A stretch of 64,000 bases of DNA. Source: Verpa conica. Its lineage: Eukaryota > Ascomycota > Pezizomycetes > Pezizales > Morchellaceae. Positions 10,222 through 20,524 of this stretch are shown in pieces (positions within the stretch are counted from its first letter, which is position 1; every line of letters begins with the position of its first letter). A model generated the notes under the pieces. It made no database searches, was not told the DNA's origin, and saw only the letters and a program-made list of their open reading frames with translations. Made by a program: the position numbers and the translations under genes. The stretch covers positions 1,054,001-1,118,000 of the forward strand of contig JAUFSD010000022.1 of the NCBI GenBank assembly GCA_033030425.1, in the 5' to 3' direction.

Positions 10222-11986
10222 CTTTGTTTGTTTGTTTTTTACCGTCTTTGAAATCAAACGAGGGAAGTAAGGATCAACCTAGTAGTCGGAGCTGCCCGCA
10301 AGAGGGTGGGGTGAAGAAATTCGTATAACTTGCAGACAAAGTACAGCTGGTATCGCGAGGCAGGACTAAGGTTGAAAAGAAGGGATACGAGTATACTGTA
10401 CGTATGAGACACGCACAACCCGTGAGCATTAGCGAAAGAACGAGCGAGCAAGAAAAATAACGAACGAGACTGCCTGGGATATGGGAGGGAGGGTATGGTC
10501 TTTTGGGTAATACAGATATGGTTGCTGAAGGGGGGCTTGTGTAACCTATATTGGTTGTGGTGCTGGGTTATTGAAATCCGATAACTCTCCCACGGGAACA
10601 GGCAGTTCTACCGTCCTCTACTCTTCGGAGCTTTTGACTATTCTTGTAGGGAACTCTAATAAAGCCATTGGCCGGAGGATGTTCCGGTATAAATTACGCT
10701 TAATTGCCGAGTTAGAGAATGGCACGAGTGATGGATTGTGATCCGTAGAGTAACTGGCACCCCCCGCGATGGTGGGGCAGGTGCGGTTGCGTGCGAGTGA
10801 CTAAATACCACTCTAGTCTGGGGATACCCTGGGAATTCTCACAACAGTCCTTCTCTAATAGGAGGGAAGCGCTTTGAAACTGGGCGGCTGGAGCTGAATT
10901 AAGGAGTTTCCCCGGGGGAGGCTTAATCTGAATTCTTGGTTGGGATTGGGTGATATGATTATCCGTGTCTGGTGATGTCTATAAAATCTGTGTTAGGAGC
11001 CTACTTCACGTACGCGTCCCCAGAATAATGCGATATAGGAGCCTAGGAGCCCATTGTAGCTGTTTAATTAGTTGTGAAACCTGAGCTTTAGTCACCTAGC
11101 GTAGCTAAACCCATAGTAACAAGCTGTATGATTTGACAAAATTATTCTCAGCGATACCAATATAATAATATTGGGCTGTCTTTCTTCCAAAAGTCTTCTT
11201 TCCGGGGAACATTGCCAAGTAGAGAGATTTGCGATAAATAGGGGGTTGCAACTCAAATGTTGGTATTAGTTCTTTACTGGGTTGAATGTGATAGTTGGTG
11301 GCATTTATATATGGTGGTATGGAGGATAACTGATTGGTGGGTCATTACAGGTTGCTTTTTCTCGAGTGGGTGCCTTGGATCTCACGTAAGGCAACCCTGC
11401 AAGAGAGAGGATTGATCTCTTTAAAGAAGTTTTCCGAGACTGTTCTCACACCCCTCTATTTGAATAATATTCAAGATCTCAGCCGAACTAAATGATGTCC
11501 GAGTCTCTCATAGCATCTAGATCCGTTCCGCTGGCTGTTTGGAAAAGCTCCAGAAATTAGAAAATCAGGGCTGACAAACTCCGAAAGAATTTCTCATTTC
11601 TGGGAGCAGGTAATATTTAATATTATCTTCTTTTAGCGATTTCCCCAGAATACGATATAAACTCTAGGGTAGAGACCGGGTACTCTTGGCTCCAGGTTCA
11701 CTCTCAGGATGACGACCCATCCGATCTAGGTCGAGCTAATATCCCAGGTTAGGCCGGATCACCATCGAATTTCGTATTTAACTTTTGTGCCTCATCGAAG
11801 GGCCGTAGAAGCGAGGAAAGAAACCACGAATAAAATGCAAGTTTGGACGGGCCGTGGCGCAACTCAGGTATCAAGCAATGACATCTGTTCTATATAAAAT
11901 GTACTACCACGTTCATTTTTTTTGGTTCGTTCTCTTCCAAATCTACCACCCATGTATAAGAAAATGCCAAGTCACCGTCCCAGCAC
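10222..11986. other. Intergenic, no gene recognised
   Basis: Holds the 5' flank of the ankyrin gene on its left and the 3' flank of the ATP synthase subunit k gene on its right. Short frames are compositional. No repeat with clear ends was seen. Confidence 0.45.
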
Positions 11987-12442
11987 TTAGTGCTTCGCCT
12001 TTGCGCTTGCGCCCTCAGCCTCGGCCTTTGCGATGAAGTCCCTAGGAGTGAAACATATTAGTACTGTTTCATTCTGATACTTTGGGACGGGATATCTAGT
12101 TTAAAGTCTCTATCTGTTGGATCCAGGGGGCTGGAGGTTGCAAGTAGGCAAACAGGCAGCCGAGCGGGGGAGCGGGCATACTTGATAAACTTCTCCTCAT
12201 CGCTACTTCCAGCTTGAATAGGCGGAGTAGTCTTGTCCTTCTTGCCTGAGGTAGCGAGAGTAACGATGCCAATGAGAGAACCAAGAGTGGCCATCGCGAG
12301 CTAATCCACATAATCGTCAGTCCATGTTTCATAATATTTCCATCGCAATTAACCCGCCAACACCCGGCAGTGGAGGGGGAGAGGGGTAACATACATGGTG
12401 GGATCCGACCTGCCTTCCGGCGATTGTGTACATTGCGACCAT
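11987..12442 (-). CDS. ATP19: Mitochondrial ATP synthase subunit k (Atp19-like)
   Basis: A 73-residue inner-membrane protein, a small subunit of the F1Fo ATP synthase dimer. Exons are 12395-12442, 12182-12300 and 11987-12041; introns 12301-12394 and 12042-12181. The last intron has TACTAAT before its CTAG acceptor. The joined product opens MVAMYTIAGRQVGSHH, continues LAMATLGSLIGIVTLATSG (the single TM), then KKDKTTPPIQAGSSDEEKF and IKDFIAKAEAEGASAKAKH. YTIAGRQVGSHxLAM.TLG and SSDEEKFI match the family as I know it, and about 70 residues is the usual length. A second ATG three codons in (MYTIAG) could be the true start. It is divergent from the MTP18 gene with 299 bp between starts, so the two mitochondrial genes may be co-regulated. 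Confidence 0.9.
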
Positions 12443-12741
12443 GTTGATGGATTATGTGGGAGGGATCAATTGAATATGGGGATGATATCGTTTGGTAAAG
12501 AGTCGTGATGATGGGACGGAATCTCGGTTGATGGAGCGAGTTTGTCGGTGTGGCTGCGTGGCTGATGGAGGGGCTGAGATGTGGCGGTGGATCAATGACT
12601 CAGCCGGGCTTACTACGTCAGTTGCTCCGAGTGCTGAGCTTGTGATATAAGACTGCGACATCACCAAAAATCCTTTATCGAGGGACGTCAACTTACTCTT
12701 ACTATCAAACAAGACAATAATACCATCACAAAACCCTCACC
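12443..12741. promoter_or_regulatory. Shared divergent promoter of ATP19 and MTP18 genes
   Basis: A 299-bp gap lies between two start codons pointing away from each other, so both promoters must sit here or overlap the transcribed leaders. It contains an open frame on the minus strand that I read as chance. No TATA box is obvious. CCAAT- or HAP-type sites were not clearly identified. Confidence 0.6.
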
Positions 12742-13691
12742 ATGTCTGCAAAGGCCCCTCCTAATCCAGATCATCCAAAGAAGGGGGAGACCATCGCCCA
12801 GAGGATCTATGAGGGAGAGTAGGTTCTTACCTAACTATACCAAAATATATAATAGCAATAACTAACTCACCCTAGGGCTCCGGAAACTACAGATACAAAC
12901 ATCCGTTGGGCTGCCTATGCAAACCGTGTTCGCACAATCATGAACGCCGCCCACCGCTATGTCGCTTACACCTCCGACATTGGCGAGTCATTTCGCCCTG
13001 TTGCCCATCCTACCATGATTCGTACTGCATATGGTATTTCCTGGCTATATCTCACCGGTGATGTTCTCCATGAAGGGTATAAAGCATACATCTCCAACCA
13101 AGCTACCCTTCGTGGCGGGCATGTTGTATCTCCTTTTCCCGAGTGGCTCGGCCCGAAGACCCCAAGCTCCGAGGTAACTTATAAGCCTAATGAGGTTTCA
13201 AAGAGCGTCGTTGATCCTGCCACCACCCCGAAGCCTCCATATGCGCAGAAGCCGCGGAAGGTGTCGCCATTGAGTGATGCGAGGGATGATTGGGATGATG
13301 GCAAAGATGAGGGGAAGGATTTGTTGCGTCCGAAGGGACATGTCCCATTCTTGGAAGATTATAGAACTGTTATGGTCCAGCGGGCGGTGTTCCAGAGCTT
13401 GGCGAGTATGGCGTTTCCGGCTTTCACAATCCACAGCGTACGTATCCTTTCTCTCTATCCTATTACCAGTACTGACAGTTACAGGTTGTTCGATACTCTG
13501 GCCGGGCACTGAAGAATAACAAGAACATGATGATTAGGACCTGGGGGCCTGTAGGGTTAGGGTTGGCAGTTGTACCAGCACTGCCATATATCTTTGACCA
13601 CCCAGTCGAGCACGCTGTTGAATGGGTATTTGAGAAAGGCTATGAGACCTTTAGTGGAGGGAAGAAGGGAGTACATGAGAAGGAGCTATAA
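12742..13691 (+). CDS. Mitochondrial fission process protein 1 family (MTP18/MTFP1)
   Basis: An inner mitochondrial membrane protein linked in animals to fission. Exons are 12742-12818, 12876-13437 and 13485-13691; introns 12819-12875 (donor GTAGGT, acceptor CCCTAG) and 13438-13484 (donor GTACGT, acceptor TTACAG), giving about 281 residues. Landmarks are DTNIRWAAYANRVRTIMNAA, RYVAYTSDIGESFRPVAHP, YGISWLYLTGDVLHEGYKAY, a charged central insert (DARDDWDDGKDEGKDL), AVFQSLASMAFPAFTIHS, VVRYSGRALKNNKNM, GPVGLGLAVVPALPYIFDHP and VEHAVEWVFEKGYETF. These match the MTP18 domain. The start context CACCATGTC is favourable. Family identity is firm; the role in fission in this fungus is inferred. It is divergently paired with the ATP synthase subunit k gene. 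Confidence 0.92.
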
Positions 13692-15461
13692 CCTCACCTT
13701 TTAGTGCTTTTTTGTTTGAATTTTGCCTACTGGAGTTTAGGCACGATGGGTGATATCAAGTTTTTGGTTTCTTCCTTCGTTAGTTGTATCTATTTTTTTC
13801 TCCTCTCTTGATCATCTCCACTATTGTTTTCTTTTTTTAGGCCTGACATCACGTGGCTTCTAGATGTTAAGTTTCCCAAGCCTATAGATACTTACAATAT
13901 AGATAGGTTTCTTATATAAGGGCCTTAGTGTTTGACTTTACAGGGCATGAGGTAGTGATTGCGGTTATTTCTCGTGCAGGTTATTTCAACTGGATATCAC
14001 TCGAACTCCACCCTATTTTGTTTCTAGTTGTGGTTAGCTCATTTCTAGGAAAAATACCATAATAAGCGAGGCATTTTTTAAAGGCGGTTGACACCCCGCC
14101 TTTGTAAAGCAGCTACTTGCTAAATCAACTAGGACTTTATTAAACCTCCTAGCAGGAGGATACATCAGAAAAGGCGCACCAAGGAAAACAGGACTTTAAC
14201 ACCATTGAATATGCAGGTGTCAGTGCTCACCGCTCCTAGGAAGAGACGTACTAGTTACGATGTAGTGCTTCGGATATTTCTTGGCACTTCGCTTTCTAGT
14301 GGGTAACGATCAGCGCCTCACTGAACAAAAAGGATACTCAATACCATCACCAATCGGATTTAGTTGTAAAGAGACTGTGACGAGATAGCGTAGTGGCTCC
14401 ATTCTCCTTGGTGGGGGGTTATCCGACGCACTACGGTTTATTTGTTTATTTACCTGTGATGGGTTGTATGTTCTCTTTGTTAATAATTTTAACACAACTT
14501 AGGCTGCTGTTATGGTCCTATATCCCAAGTAACTATTTTATCAGTCAATAGAGACTATCATGCATGACGAATGTCTAATAGGGATTTTTGAGGCTAATGA
14601 TCGATTTACTCTATATCTATATTAGCCTACCTCTCTCGAAAGTAGGAAAACTATTAGCCACTATTAAAGTAATTGTGGGTGTGGGATACGTAAAAATGGG
14701 TACACGCAAAACAAAAACCCCGACAGTGACCATATGTTCGCCGTATGTAGAGCTCATCCCACTACGAACATCTGAGACCGCTAGCCGTAGTTTGCGACGA
14801 GTGACGCCAGATGATCTAATATTTATTCACCCTATCTATTTAAACACATTATTATTCGTTGGAGATCTCTAAGATGACTCTTCTCTCTAAAATAAGAGAA
14901 TTTCTAGACTCATACCCACCCGCCAATGATCGTCGAGGTAGGTACGTTGAGTGAATGAGATATAAATATAACCTTCATGAAACAGGTATACGTAATTCGA
15001 AAAAAAAAAACTTCACGAGAGCGTCCTTGCTTGAATAATATTGAAAGCTGTTAGAGACGCCAATATCTCGGTTGCTCAAGACTAAATTGGGGTTCTGTCA
15101 GTGAATATACAAAAAAAAAGTCCCTGATGTAGATTTTGAGGTTCGTTGCCAAGTCCCTCAGGGTGAATGAATCATAAAAGATCCCTCAGGGGTCACTTGT
15201 ATTATATAGCACACCTCACTGAATTCAAGAACTTCAAAAGCTCTATTCGCTGCCTTAGATGTATTCTAATCTATTAACTCAGTGAATATCGCTACGCGTG
15301 GTATATAACAGAGCCCTCTACGCCCACCAGATAGAAAAAAAAAACACCACCACTTTTTTATACTCCTGCTATTCCCCGGACTACATAAATACAAACATTT
15401 TTCCTAAAGAACTACTATCTACATCTCATCTATCCATCACCGCTACCCCACCACAGAAATC
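13692..15461. other. Intergenic, no gene recognised
   Basis: Contains a GC hairpin (AAAGGCGG...CCGCCTTT) near 14079-14105 and several poly-A tracts. A 94-codon frame at 14588-14872 has no recognisable motif and is not called. Confidence 0.4.
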
Positions 15462-15917
15462 ATGAAACCAAGTCCTTTAACACCCCCTTCCCAAATTATC
15501 CACCTGTACAATCCACGTGATCGCGCCCCCGGCGAGCTCAGATACGACACAAGACTCTACAACGCCATCTGCGCAGATAACCTCGACGCTGTCCGCGAGT
15601 ACCTCAACTTAGGTGCCTCTGCGCGATCAACCTACGCCCCTCCCTCGCAGGACCATCGCACGGCCTTCGAAACAGCCGTTTATCGTGGGTCGTACGATAT
15701 CGTGCGTATTATGATCTCTGCGGGTGCTGATGTGGACTGTACGAATCTAAAGTCCTCGGTGTTGGGGTTGGCGATCAAGAGGTCTGATCTGGAGATGGTG
15801 AAGCTGTTGGCGGAGTATGTGGATCTGAGCAAGGGGGATGATTTTGGGGCGGAGCTGGTGAGTTATGCGAGGGAGGTGGGGGCGGATCTGGTTGTGGGGT
15901 TTTTGCAAGGGTCTTGA
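15462..15917 (+). CDS. Small ankyrin-repeat protein
   Basis: A single-exon frame of 151 residues starts at ATG 15462 in a favourable context (AATCATGAA). It holds about three ankyrin units: RLYNAICADNLDAVREYLNL; HRTAFETAVYRGSYDIVRIM with ISAGADVDC; and VLGLAIKRSDLEMVKLLAEY. No signal peptide or TM is visible. The arrangement (unstructured 30-residue head, few repeats, short tail) fits small fungal ankyrin proteins of unknown role. The third codon positions are GC-rich compared with the flanks, which supports a real gene. It could be a fragment of a larger ankyrin gene, but no further repeats are seen on either side. Confidence 0.75.
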   Translation: MKPSPLTPPSQIIHLYNPRDRAPGELRYDTRLYNAICADNLDAVREYLNLGASARSTYAPPSQDHRTAFETAVYRGSYDIVRIMISAGADVDCTNLKSSVLGLAIKRSDLEMVKLLAEYVDLSKGDDFGAELVSYAREVGADLVVGFLQGS

Positions 15918-16487
15918 GTGGTGGGTTGGCGTATGAGTGTTGGGGAGAATTTTTTTTTGGTGTTTTGTTGTTCTTGGGGTTTGTGTCGGGGTCTTCTGTT
16001 TATTTTGCTATGTGGATTGGGTTTGTTGGTTCTGTGGTGGAGGGTTATTATCCTGAGATGTAAGAGGCTGTTGGAATCTGGCATGGTTAATACTCTACTG
16101 AAGTACGTCTAACTTTTATCTGCAATTAAACAAAATATTATTTCATATAATTCTCTGATTTATTGGTGATAAGCATTGTTAAGACCGCCATAAGGGCTTT
16201 GGTGTACTGAATAATAATCATCATCGCTAGCTTTGTGTACCCGAGTGATATCTCCTGCGATCATTGACCTAAGGCCTTTAAGTAATTGTTACTCCCAGTT
16301 TTACCCACTTCTAACTATATCTCACTGATGAGTCTTAAAAACCTTACTAAGCACCGCTCCAGGAATACACAATAGAAAACCAACCCACCGAGTGATCACC
16401 CATGACCCAAAATACATTACAATATCTACAAAATAATTACTGAGTGGAGTACAACCCAACTAACCAACGATTCCCCCCCCCTCACAC
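15918..16487. other. Intergenic between convergent genes
   Basis: A 570-bp gap between the 3' ends of the ankyrin gene (plus) and the methyltransferase gene (minus). It is T/G-rich on the left and carries no recognised feature. Confidence 0.5.
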
Positions 16488-17429
16488 TCACCCACTCCTC
16501 CTCGCACACACAACTCCATGACCAAACTCAATCTCTACCACCTTGTCCTTCCACCCCTCTCCCTCCAACCCAGGCACCACACTCCTAATCTCATCAAACA
16601 TCTCATCCACCAAATCACCCTCACCACCATCCATCCTCGCCACTCTATCTGGATGGACAACCTTCCAATCATGCACCGCACTCCAGGTCCTCGCATAACT
16701 CTCCACAGCACCCATAGCCCACTTCATCTTCAACAAGGGGATCCCACTCTTGACCAACCCATCCACCTCATCCACCACCCCCGTATAACCCAACGCCGTC
16801 AGCTCGGGGTCCTCACTATGCACACCCTCATACTCCCACCTCTGCACATCCTCCCACCCACCCACGGGCGGGACAATGAACCTCTGTCTCCCTTGAACCA
16901 TAGAACGTCCGGGTTGTGCCCAGTAGGGGCCCAGTCTGTCAGTACCGTATGTATACCTCGCAATCACCGTGCTAGCCTCCGGTGATACCGGGATTACAAA
17001 GTCCTTGTAACCCCACACGGCGATGGTTCCGCCCGGCCGCACGATCCGCGTCATTTCAGCCCAGAAGCGGGGGAGGTCGAACCAGTGCGCGGCTTGGGCG
17101 GCGACTACCATGTCTACGGATGCGTCGGGGAGGAATGGGAGGGATTCGGCAGGGGAGGCGCGGTATGTGATTGTGGGGTAGAGGGAGGGTGGGGTGAGTT
17201 CTTGGGCGGCGGAGAGCATGCCGGGGCTTGGGTCTGTGCCGATGGTGGTGGTGAAGTATGCGGATAGCGGGCGGGTGACGATTCCGGGCCCGCAGCCGAG
17301 GTCGAGGAGGGTGTGGCGGGCGCCTTTGTGGTACGGGAGGAGGTGCTCGGTGAAGAGGCTGGTAGGGTATGTGGGGCGGTGCGTGGCGTAGGCGGTGTAG
17401 CCGAAGTTGTTCTGGGCGAATGTGGCCAT
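16488..17429 (-). CDS. Class I SAM-dependent methyltransferase (trans-aconitate methyltransferase-like)
   Basis: A single-exon frame of 313 residues. SAM-binding motif I is LLDLGCGPGIVTRPL at about residues 41-55. The acidic-loop residue lies in TTIGTDPSPGMLSAA, motif II-like VDMVVAAQAAHWFDLPRFW follows, then the post-motif RIVRPGGTIAVWGY. This is the methyltransferase type 11 fold, and the HWFD...FW segment is common in fungal proteins annotated as trans-aconitate methyltransferase-like. The C-terminal half (PVGGWEDVQRWEYEGVHSED, SYARTWSAVHDW) is typical too. It is cytosolic, without signal or TM. The substrate is not determinable here. The gene is divergent from the CoA-binding gene at 17745, with four GATA-type heptamers in the gap. 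Confidence 0.88.
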   Translation of the reverse strand: MATFAQNNFGYTAYATHRPTYPTSLFTEHLLPYHKGARHTLLDLGCGPGIVTRPLSAYFTTTIGTDPSPGMLSAAQELTPPSLYPTITYRASPAESLPFLPDASVDMVVAAQAAHWFDLPRFWAEMTRIVRPGGTIAVWGYKDFVIPVSPEASTVIARYTYGTDRLGPYWAQPGRSMVQGRQRFIVPPVGGWEDVQRWEYEGVHSEDPELTALGYTGVVDEVDGLVKSGIPLLKMKWAMGAVESYARTWSAVHDWKVVHPDRVARMDGGEGDLVDEMFDEIRSVVPGLEGEGWKDKVVEIEFGHGVVCARRSG

Positions 17430-17744
17430 GGTGGCTGGGGTGATAGGAATAATAGGTGATTGACCGAGTGATAGGTTATGAATGTACTGCTACAATGCGA
17501 TAGTGGTGCCACTTAGCTTGGAGCTGCCGGTGTTATATATCCACTTGGCACGCCAGCCAGACAGTAAGAGTAATCCACCAACAACTCCGCTCCGCTCAGC
17601 CGTTGCCAAGGCGGTTATCGGTTATCGGTTATCGGTTATCGGATAGGGTGCCGGCGGGGTGTGGGGCATGTGTGGGGGGTGGGGTTAAGAGAGGTTAACA
17701 ACTCTTTCTCCGGCTTACCGACTCCGGCCCATACTTCACCCACG
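17430..17744. promoter_or_regulatory. Shared divergent promoter with GATA-type sites
   Basis: A 315-bp gap between two opposed start codons. It contains four perfect tandem GGTTATC heptamers (17613-17640) whose reverse complement gives four CGATAA sites, matching the HGATAR target of fungal GATA factors. A GATA-factor input is inferred, not shown. Confidence 0.55.
17613..17640. repeat. Tandem heptamer (GGTTATC)x4
   Basis: Four exact copies of GGTTATC, followed by GGATAG. They lie about 105 bp upstream of the CoA-binding gene and about 185 bp upstream of the methyltransferase gene. Confidence 0.95.
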
Positions 17745-18250
17745 ATGCCCGCCTCTTCCGCAATCAAGAATTTCTTCACAACCCCTTCCTTCGCCGTGCT
17801 GGGCGCAGTCCCCGACCCCTCCCGCTTCGGGCATAAAGGTTCGCTTGCCCCCACTCCACCTCTTAAAACACTACCTAACCAACTGTAGTCTTCGCATGGT
17901 ACCATGCGCATAACCTCCCCGTCACTGGGGTCCACCCACGTACTCCGACAATCAGCATCGGCACGACTACACACAGTACTGTCTCCTCGCTGCTTGATCT
18001 GCAGGACCCGAAGCACACTGCATTGTCGTTTATTACGCCCCCTGGGGCTACGCTGGCGACATTGAAGACGGCGAAGGAGCTCGGTGTGCCCGCGGTGTGG
18101 TTTCAGCCCGGGGCGTATGATGATGCTTGTGTGGAGTTTGCAGAAGAAGCGGGGATGACTGTTGTGGCGGGGGGACCTGGGGAGGGAGCGTGTGTGTTGG
18201 TGCATGGGGAGGAGGGGTTGAGGGCTGCAGGAAGGTTGGAGAGGTTGTAG
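17745..18250 (+). CDS. CoA-binding-domain (Rossmann) protein, YccU-like
   Basis: Two exons, 17745-17838 and 17889-18250, are joined across a 50-nt intron (acceptor CAACTGTAG) to give 151 residues. The product begins MPASSAIKNFFTTPSFAVLG and continues AVPDPSRFGHKVFAWYHAHN, PVTGVHPRTPTI, LSFITPPGATLATLKTAKEL, VPAVWFQPGAYDDACVEFA and GEGACVLVHGEEGL. The glycine/valine-rich first strand, the NP-type loop and the VWFQPG segment match the CoA_binding_2 family, small stand-alone proteins with the succinyl-CoA-ligase alpha-type fold. The length is right for the family. Biochemical role unknown. Joining in phase 1 (K-V at the junction) restores the conserved strand, which supports the intron. Confidence 0.88.
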
Positions 18251-18493
18251 GTTGTAGTGGTTCCTCGTTTCACGTCAAGAGATTGTAGGAATTCCTTGTT
18301 CTATGTATCCAATAAAGCTCATTGCCAAAGCTTTTGGTGCTGCGATTGGAGCTGGTCATTAATAACAGACCCTAAAAAAAACAATATCTAAAGAACCAAA
18401 AGGATACTTTTCACTGTATCTTATGCTCAAAAAAAAAAGAAGAAATTTAAGCCACAACCATTACGCCCCACCCCTTAACACCCCCTCTCTCCA

Positions 18494-19678
18494 TCAATCT
18501 ACCTCATCTTCACTCACACACTCAACCTGTACCCTTCTTACCGCTCCGGCCCCCGCCCCAGCCCCCGCCCCCCTCCCTCTCCCTCTCCCCTTCTTCCCTT
18601 CCCCATTATGCGGAAAATGCACATCCAGAATCTCACAATACAACAACACCGGCTCCTGAATCCACCTCAGCGTCTCGACCGTCAGTCCCAACGACTCCTC
18701 ACACGACGGCCAATCCTCCAACGCAAACACCAGCGCCTCCGGCTTCACCAGGAGCTCTTTAAAATTCTGCATCGGCTGACTTGTCAGCACGCCCAGACAC
18801 CCCTGACGCCGTAACATATTCGTCAGCGCTGACGAAACCTTCGACATCAGCAGACGGATATCCAACCCCCTGGACTGCTCTGGTACCACCTGGAGCATGA
18901 TCTCGCGGAATTGCACGTGCATGAGAAATGACGGCTTGTATTTTGGTGCGAAGCGGCACCAGAGCGCGATATCGAATGCGAACTCTGGTGTCTTGCGGAA
19001 GGAGTCTGTTCGTGTGATTACGCGGAATCCTGGAGGACGACTATCGGGTGGCGCTGGGGTTGGTGTTGGGGTGGGTTTTAGTTGTGGTTGGGGTTGTGGT
19101 GGTTGTAGTGGTTGTGGTGGGGGTGCCCACTTTTTGGTGGGTGCTGAGGGGTGTGCGTCGACCGTTATGCGGGTGGTTTCGGGGTTGGTTGGGGTTGATT
19201 TGGGTGTGAGGGATGTCCATGAGGAGGGTTTGCGGTTGGGTGGCAGGGGGGCGGCGTCCCCGGGGAGTACTAATAATCGCTTTCCGCGCAGAGTGGGGAG
19301 AAGGTCGGGCCATAGCTCGGAGCGTAGTAGAGTCATTGGGTCTAGTAGGTATATTAATGGTTGTGTTGAGTTGTCGTTTTCGCCACTCGGGGCGTCAGTG
19401 TAGATGTCATTTCTGATGACGGCCCAAAACTCCTACGACGGGTTAGTCTAGTCTTTTACATATATACACTAGAGATAGAGTAGAGATGAAATGGGGAAAT
19501 ATACAGAGTATGTTCCCACGCGTGAAATCGGGACAAGAACCAGTACAGGGTCAGCACTATTCTTGAGGACGTAGACCTCAAGAACACGGCTATCATCTAC
19601 ATCTGTGAGTCCGCGATTACTGCGGAGACTAGTGTAGTCAGAGAAGGGAGTAGCAGAGCCGGCAGGTGAGGAAGACAT
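18494..19678 (-). CDS. Unrecognised protein with proline-rich middle and GRG tail
   Basis: Two exons, 19505-19678 and 18494-19432, join in phase 0 (intron 19433-19504; donor GTATAT, GACTAAC branch point 10 nt before CGTAG). The 370-residue product is not recognised. The first part is folded-looking: SRVLEVYVLKNSADPVLVLV, EFWAVIRNDIYTDAP, QPLIYLLDPMTLLRSELWP and LRGKRLLVLPGD. A proline/glutamine-rich linker (about residues 140-185) follows. The C-terminal part carries FAFDIALWCRFAPKYKPSFL, LDIRLLMSKVSSALTNML, FKELLVKPEALVFALEDWP and EPVLLYCEILDVHFP, then a glycine/arginine/alanine tail. No signal or TM. The hydrophobic pattern and GC-rich third positions argue for a real gene. Its 3' end faces the CoA-binding gene, 243 bp away. 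Confidence 0.72.
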
Positions 19679-20346
19679 TTCTTACGAGTTGGAGAGCGTG
19701 AGAGTGAGGTATGGTCTTGATGTCTTTAATGGGAAGTTGGCAGGTCTTTATGACGCACTTTGCTCAAGCCAATCGCGTGAATGGTAGGGTGTGATACCCC
19801 TGGCCCTTATCTAATTGCTTGGTGAGTGAGGCTTAAAAGCTTGGCGTGAATCACACGATGCAGGTGCCTGTGCTGTCTATGTTTGTCGCTACTTGCCATG
19901 ACTGCGATTGTTCAAGAGTGATAGTAAAGGGGTTTCTTGTATGTGCTGGGCAGATAGAAGGGCTCATGGCATATCTTTGTTTGTGCGACTGGATTATTCT
20001 AGATACCCCTCTGCTTGTCTATTGCGTTGGTTCAAACCTGCTTTGGCCATGCAACAGCTTTTTTTCAACCTCGCTCACTGTCTACGTGGGTGTAGGGTCT
20101 TCAGGATTAGCTTTAATTGAATAATTATAGTTCTTTGGCTGTACTCTAATACACTGTGTTGGGTTGTACAGGCCTTTTCTTTTCTTTTCTCAAGTACGGT
20201 TGTGATATTCTCCACTATGGACCCTGTCTCACCTCAAGCGCAAAAAGAAAAAAGAAGAAAAAGCATGTAAACACACCCTACAACCACAGATCAAAACCCA
20301 CCGCATCACTCTGCACACCCAAAAGTCAGGACAGCGAAACCTATAA
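19679..20346. other. Intergenic, no gene recognised
   Basis: 5' flank of the minus-strand gene and the left border of a MITE. Overlapping 70-90-codon frames at 19846-20124 have no motif. Confidence 0.4.
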
Positions 20347-20348
20347 TA

Positions 20349-20522
20349 CAGCGCAGTCGCTCTATAAGAATGTGAAAATAGAGTGGGCCTGTATTCTTAT
20401 AGAGAAGATATTCTTATAGGGGAATACTAGTGCCCATAATATAACCCATGTCCCGTCCTGAAGACGTATTCTTATAAGGCGAATATTCTTATAGTCTGAA
20501 TTCCTATAGGGCGACTGCGCTG
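20349..20522. mobile_element. MITE, 174 bp, TA target duplication
   Basis: Terminal inverted repeats begin CAGCGCAGTCGCTCTATA at 20349 and, on the other strand, CAGCGCAGTCGCCCTATA at 20522. Counting the TA duplications (20347-20348 and 20523-20524), the two arms match at 21 of 24 positions, and at least two of the differences are transitions. The body repeats TATTCTTATA several times. CAG-type ends with TA duplication fit a pogo/Tc1-mariner MITE (inference). There is no coding capacity. Confidence 0.9.
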
Positions 20523-20524
20523 TA

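Noticed and set aside
12452..12712. 86-codon minus-strand frame between ATP19 and MTP18 genes
   Set aside because: It covers most of the shared promoter and has no family pattern.
16518..17512. Frames overlapping the methyltransferase gene, both strands
   Set aside because: GC-rich shadow frames; the minus-strand methyltransferase has clear motifs.
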